Below the pieces are notes generated by a model that made no database searches, had not been told where the DNA came from, and saw only the letters and a program-made list of their open reading frames with translations. The position numbers and the translations under genes are program-made. From positions 1-6,257 of the forward strand of contig JACSRL010000300.1 of the NCBI GenBank assembly GCA_014879765.1: a stretch of 6,257 nt of DNA. The letters run 5' to 3'. Shown in pieces: positions 5,494-6,257 of this stretch. Within the stretch, counting starts at the first letter, position 1, and every line of letters begins with the position of its first letter. This stretch comes from Anaerolinea sp. Lineage in GTDB: Bacteria; Chloroflexota; Anaerolineae; JAAEKA01.

Positions 5494-6120
5494 CTACTGC
5501 AAGAGCACTCGCATCAGCGCCTTCGTAGGGCCGACCACGATCCGGCCGAGGATATCCACGCCTGGGATGAAGTTGCCGAGCAGAATCAGGCCAAAGAGCA
5601 GCATGGGGCCAACCTGGCCCAGGCGCGCCCATTGCTGGGCCAGAGATTCTGGCAACACCCCCAGCAGCACGCGGAAGCCATCCAGCGGCGGAAAAGGGAT
5701 CAGGTTGAAGAAAAGCAGGGCAAGGTTCAGGTAGATGAACACCAACAGCACTTTGGCCACCAGGTCGCCGCCGACAAAGCCGGAGGCGCGCCAGAGCAGC
5801 GCCACCGCCGTGGCCAGCGCCAGGTTGGACAGGGGGCCGACCACGGCCACCAGGGCCATGCCTTTGCGCCCGCCGCGCAGATTGTAGGGGTTCACAGGCA
5901 CCGGCTTGGCCCAGCCAAAGCCGACCACGAAGACCAACAGCGTGCCCATCACATCCAGATGCTTCAGCGGGTTGAGGGTCAGACGGCCCAGCTCTTTGGC
6001 GGTGGAATCGCCCAGCCGCCAGGCCATCCAGGCATGGGCGAACTCGTGGAGGGTGAACGCCGGGATCAGCGCGATGGCAAAGGCCAGAATCTCTTCAGTC
6101 GAACGGTTGAGCACGATCAT
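5494..6120 (-). CDS. Site-2 protease family (M50) intramembrane zinc metalloprotease
   Basis: M50 proteases cleave membrane-embedded substrates, for example anti-sigma factors. The 208 residues hold HEFAH (25-29; plus strand 6034-6048), the zinc-binding HExxH, inside the first hydrophobic segment. They also show GRLTLNPLKHLD (45-56), GWAKPVPVNPYNLR (69-82), GPLSNLALA (95-103) and NLIPFPPLDG (139-148), whose D147 is the third zinc ligand. About five to six membrane segments are visible, and there are no PDZ or CBS domains, so this is a minimal type. The frame stays open up to 6246, but the extra N-terminus is unlike the family. GAGGA stands only 2 nt before the ATG at 6118-6120 but 7 nt before a GTG at 6112-6114, and homologs often begin near Leu-Asn-Arg. 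The GTG may therefore be the real start. The protein is probably first in an operon with the HD gene. The substrate is unknown. Confidence 0.9.
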   Translation of the reverse strand: MIVLNRSTEEILAFAIALIPAFTLHEFAHAWMAWRLGDSTAKELGRLTLNPLKHLDVMGTLLVFVVGFGWAKPVPVNPYNLRGGRKGMALVAVVGPLSNLALATAVALLWRASGFVGGDLVAKVLLVFIYLNLALLFFNLIPFPPLDGFRVLLGVLPESLAQQWARLGQVGPMLLFGLILLGNFIPGVDILGRIVVGPTKALMRVLLQ

Positions 6121-6257
6121 TTCCTCGCGGCAAGGCGAATAGGTCGAGGCGGAGTAACTGCTCAGGCTCGGCATTAGAAACCGGGTTATTGTCTTGCAGA
6201 CCAAGGTCATGGCGCCATGAAAGGCCGTTGCGCAGACGAAAACCATGCCCGCACGAG
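6121..6257. other. Gene-free end of the window, upstream of the M50 gene
   Basis: I see no supported gene here. It contains GAGGA (minus strand, 6122-6126) before the M50 start, the motif AGAAACCGGGTT (6176-6187) shared in inverted form with 3686-3697, and a perfect 14-nt palindrome TCATGGCGCCATGA (6207-6220). No convincing -35/-10 pair is visible for the minus strand. Confidence 0.5.
6176..6187 (-). repeat. Second copy of the AACCCGGTTTCT motif (inverted)
   Basis: AGAAACCGGGTT is the exact reverse complement of AACCCGGTTTCT at 3686-3697. Both copies lie in non-coding DNA next to gene ends, consistent with a short dispersed intergenic repeat, although 12 nt is short. Confidence 0.45.

Noticed and set aside
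5474..5632. N-terminal extension of the HD protein to the ATG at 5632
   Set aside because: It would overlap the M50 gene by about 140 bp, and its residues are a frame-shifted reading of the protease C-terminus.
5632..6177. Plus-strand frame opposite the M50 gene
   Set aside because: It gives a Gln/His/Gly-rich shadow product with no motifs, while the opposite strand carries HEFAH and NLIPFPPLDG in order.
6121..6246. N-terminal extension of the M50 protease up to the ATG at 6246
   Set aside because: The added 42 residues do not resemble the family N-terminus and cross the AGAAACCGGGTT motif. A ribosome site lies just before 6120.

Overview
The window is high-GC bacterial DNA with five protein-coding genes, two on the plus strand and three on the minus strand, and an unusual number of short repeats. 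Gene content and protein style (a Mo/Fe-S hydroxylase of the single-chain type, a TyrA with a charged C-terminal tail, a small M50 site-2 protease, a small HD protein, and a coiled-coil protein with a PD-(D/E)XK-like end) suggest a member of the Chloroflexota or a similar high-GC environmental bacterium. That placement is inference from remembered homologs, not a search.

Region 1 (1-2850, +): the 3'-most 949 codons of a molybdopterin-dependent xanthine/aldehyde-type dehydrogenase. The reading frame is open from base 1, so the gene starts outside the window. Bases 1-147 are two sets of in-frame 15-bp tandem repeats lying exactly where the linker between the two [2Fe-2S] domains is expected. 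Region 2 (2851-3749, +): an independent transcription unit with a credible extended -10 promoter, a Shine-Dalgarno site, a 242-aa coiled-coil/PD-(D/E)XK-like protein containing a 21-bp (heptad) tandem repeat, and a very strong intrinsic terminator. Region 3 (3750-6120, -): three genes read leftward in the order M50 site-2 protease, HD-domain protein, prephenate dehydrogenase (TyrA). The first two are close enough to be co-transcribed. A 138-bp gap holding a 20-bp imperfect palindrome separates them from tyrA. Bases 6121-6257 carry no gene I can support.

The genes do not form one obvious pathway. The dehydrogenase is a cytoplasmic redox enzyme, TyrA belongs to tyrosine biosynthesis, the M50 protease cuts membrane proteins, and the HD protein is a putative metal-dependent phosphohydrolase. 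I do not see a convincing new multi-gene system. The items most worth attention are repeat-driven: an expanded repeat inserted in frame in a conserved redox enzyme, and a recently amplified heptad array in a putative nuclease-fold protein. Three further families of short non-coding repeats lie between the genes.
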